The notes beneath the pieces were generated by a model. The model saw only the letters and a program-made list of their open reading frames with translations, ran no database searches and was not told where the DNA came from. Both the position numbers and the translations under genes were made by a program. 15,073 nucleotides of DNA from Campylobacteraceae bacterium. Lineage in GTDB: Bacteria > Campylobacterota > Campylobacteria > Campylobacterales > Sulfurospirillaceae. Position 1 is the first letter of the stretch, and every line of letters begins with the position of its first letter. Positions 14,154-15,073 of the stretch are shown here, in pieces. Where the stretch lies: contig JALUXQ010000080.1 in assembly GCA_027013265.1 (NCBI GenBank), forward strand, positions 1 to 15,073. The letters are read 5' to 3'.

Positions 14154-14777
14154 TTATGCCTCCTTTGACATTGTTTGTATATAGTCTAGTTCTTCTTTTG
14201 TGAGATTATTATGTGCATATGTAAAGATGATAGTGTTTTCTCTATAAATATGTACTTTTAATAGCTCTATCAACTCTTTTGACTTACTGATTGTAGTATC
14301 AAGTATAATCATCCTTGATGTCTCATCAGGTATCCTTGAAAATAGTGCAAAAAAGTTAAATACAACAGCAGCAAGTTGAATAAACTGACTGTGTTCATCC
14401 TCTAATACATCAATAGCATTAAAATTCTCTTTTCCTTTCGAGTGACTACCCTCTTCATTCATTTTTTTACTGATAATAGGGAAGAGTTCTTTTTCTTCTT
14501 TTAGATTGTGCACTCTTATCTCTTCATCAAAATATTCAAAGAAAGTCCTTAATTGCTTATCTATCTCTCTATCAATTTTTCCACCTTCTATTTGAATGAT
14601 TGTCTCTTCAAAATCACTAACTTTTTCGGAAAACTCATCATGCTCATCTCTTAGAACTTGCAAAAAATTATGCATACTCTCGTATGGAATCTCCTCATCA
14701 ATTTTTGGCGGATTATAGGCTTCTGGAGGAGAAAATGGGGAAGCCTCATCTCGGGTTATATTCATTTCTGCATTCAT
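14154..14777 (-). CDS. Hemerythrin-like HHE di-iron protein
   Basis: This 207-residue soluble protein has a four-helix hemerythrin-like domain. Likely iron ligands are H46 (LRDEHDEF), H90 and E94 (HxxxE), H129 (LEDEHSQF) and H176 and E180 (a second HxxxE), the arrangement seen in the HHE family. The first 30 residues are proline-rich and probably flexible. Family members bind O2 or NO, sense iron, or repair nitrosylated iron-sulfur centres (YtfE/RIC). The YtfE/ScdA N-terminal cysteine domain is absent, so I do not assign repair. Its ATG (14775-14777) directly follows the TAG of the upstream narK (TAGATG) and has AAAGGA 8 nt upstream; a second in-frame ATG lies four codons on. The stop is 1 nt before the next narK. 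The position between two nitrate transporters suggests a role in nitrate/nitrite/NO metabolism, which is inference. Confidence 0.88.
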   Translation of the reverse strand: MNAEMNITRDEASPFSPPEAYNPPKIDEEIPYESMHNFLQVLRDEHDEFSEKVSDFEETIIQIEGGKIDREIDKQLRTFFEYFDEEIRVHNLKEEKELFPIISKKMNEEGSHSKGKENFNAIDVLEDEHSQFIQLAAVVFNFFALFSRIPDETSRMIILDTTISKSKELIELLKVHIYRENTIIFTYAHNNLTKEELDYIQTMSKEA

Positions 14778-15073
14778 CTAAATTTTCCTTTCATTGGATA
14801 TATCTTTTAGTAGCCACCACATACAAACAACTGATAGCAGTAGAGTAAACAGCCATGCACTTGACCAAACACCAGTAAATTTGAGAAGATAACCTAGCAC
14901 TATTGGAATAAAAAATCCACCAAGACCTCCCAATACGCCTACAACTCCACCTACCATACCGACATCCTGTGGGTAATGCTCTGGAATATATTTGTAAACA
15001 GCTGCTTTTCCTATACCCCAGGTAGAACCAATAATAAATGCTAAAAATGCAAAAATCCATACATTGGCCTGAA
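14778..15073 (-). CDS. narK: Nitrate/nitrite transporter, NarK1 type, C-terminal part (cut by window edge)
   Basis: The right edge cuts this gene; the last 98 codons and two bases of the next codon are present, ending in TAG at 14780-14778. The translation contains FAFLAFIIGSTWGIGKAAVY, then YIPEHYPQDVG and GVVGVLGGLGGFFIPI, the second nitrate signature and following helix of type I NarK (proton-nitrate symporter type), and ends WWLLKDISNERKI. About three membrane segments are present. An overlapping reading frame at 14791-15060 is open but low-complexity and is only a shadow of this gene. The stop codon abuts the hemerythrin start with no gap, so this is the first seen gene of a coupled narK1-hemerythrin-narK2 operon. 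Whether the missing part is intact cannot be judged. Confidence 0.88.
   Translation of the reverse strand, partial: QANVWIFAFLAFIIGSTWGIGKAAVYKYIPEHYPQDVGMVGGVVGVLGGLGGFFIPIVLGYLLKFTGVWSSAWLFTLLLSVVCMWWLLKDISNERKI

Noticed and set aside
14154..14777. Assigning the hemerythrin-like gene as ytfE/RIC iron-sulfur repair protein
   Set aside because: The N-terminal ScdA domain with its conserved cysteines is absent and the protein has no cysteine, so only the di-iron fold is supported.
14791..15060. Minus-strand open frame of 89 codons at the right edge
   Set aside because: The other minus-strand frame ending at 14778 translates to a clear NarK C-terminus; this frame gives an unlikely Cys/Tyr/Trp-rich protein overlapping it.

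Overview
The window looks like chromosomal DNA of a low-GC Campylobacterota (epsilonproteobacterial) species. A free-living, nitrate-respiring relative of Sulfurimonas is my best guess. That rests on the low GC content, the protein style (the carboxyltransferase and the PheS N-terminus look most like Campylobacter and Helicobacter proteins as I remember them), the argH-pckA-pycB/oadA gene order that I recall from Campylobacter jejuni, and the two nitrate transporters. No database search was possible, so the genus is inference. I see no rRNA, tRNA, CRISPR array, insertion sequence or phage module. Coding density is high and most genes lie on the minus strand.

Layout from left to right. Positions 1-204 (minus) hold the start of pheS, cut by the window edge. 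Positions 273-2045 (minus) encode a GAF-GGDEF-EAL protein whose GGDEF half looks degenerate and whose EAL half looks intact, so it is probably a c-di-GMP phosphodiesterase. Divergent from it at 2144-2500 (plus) is a HIT-family nucleotide hydrolase. It converges on argH through a hairpin that spans both gene ends.

Positions 2511-8891 (minus) form a compact run, read oadG-oadA-oadB-pckA-argH: a membrane biotin-dependent, Na+-coupled oxaloacetate decarboxylase (or pyruvate-carboxylase-like carboxyltransferase), ATP-type PEP carboxykinase and argininosuccinate lyase. Spacings are 20, about 9, 20 and -1 nt. Immediately upstream on the same strand is a 941-residue fused flavin/iron-sulfur 2-hydroxyacid (probably lactate) dehydrogenase. 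Together these genes sit at the lactate-pyruvate-oxaloacetate-PEP junction.

Positions 11796-12056 are non-coding and contain several inverted repeats. A 55-residue plus-strand lipoprotein (12057-12224) follows. It converges on an 86-residue minus-strand protein of unknown function (12239-12499). A strong 14-bp hairpin then precedes the last block. That block (minus, 12617-15073) is a tightly coupled operon of a NarK1-like transporter (C-terminal part only), a hemerythrin-like di-iron protein and a NarK2-like nitrate/nitrite transporter. The narK-hemerythrin-narK sandwich is the most distinctive accessory arrangement seen here. I did not find a clearly new type of system.
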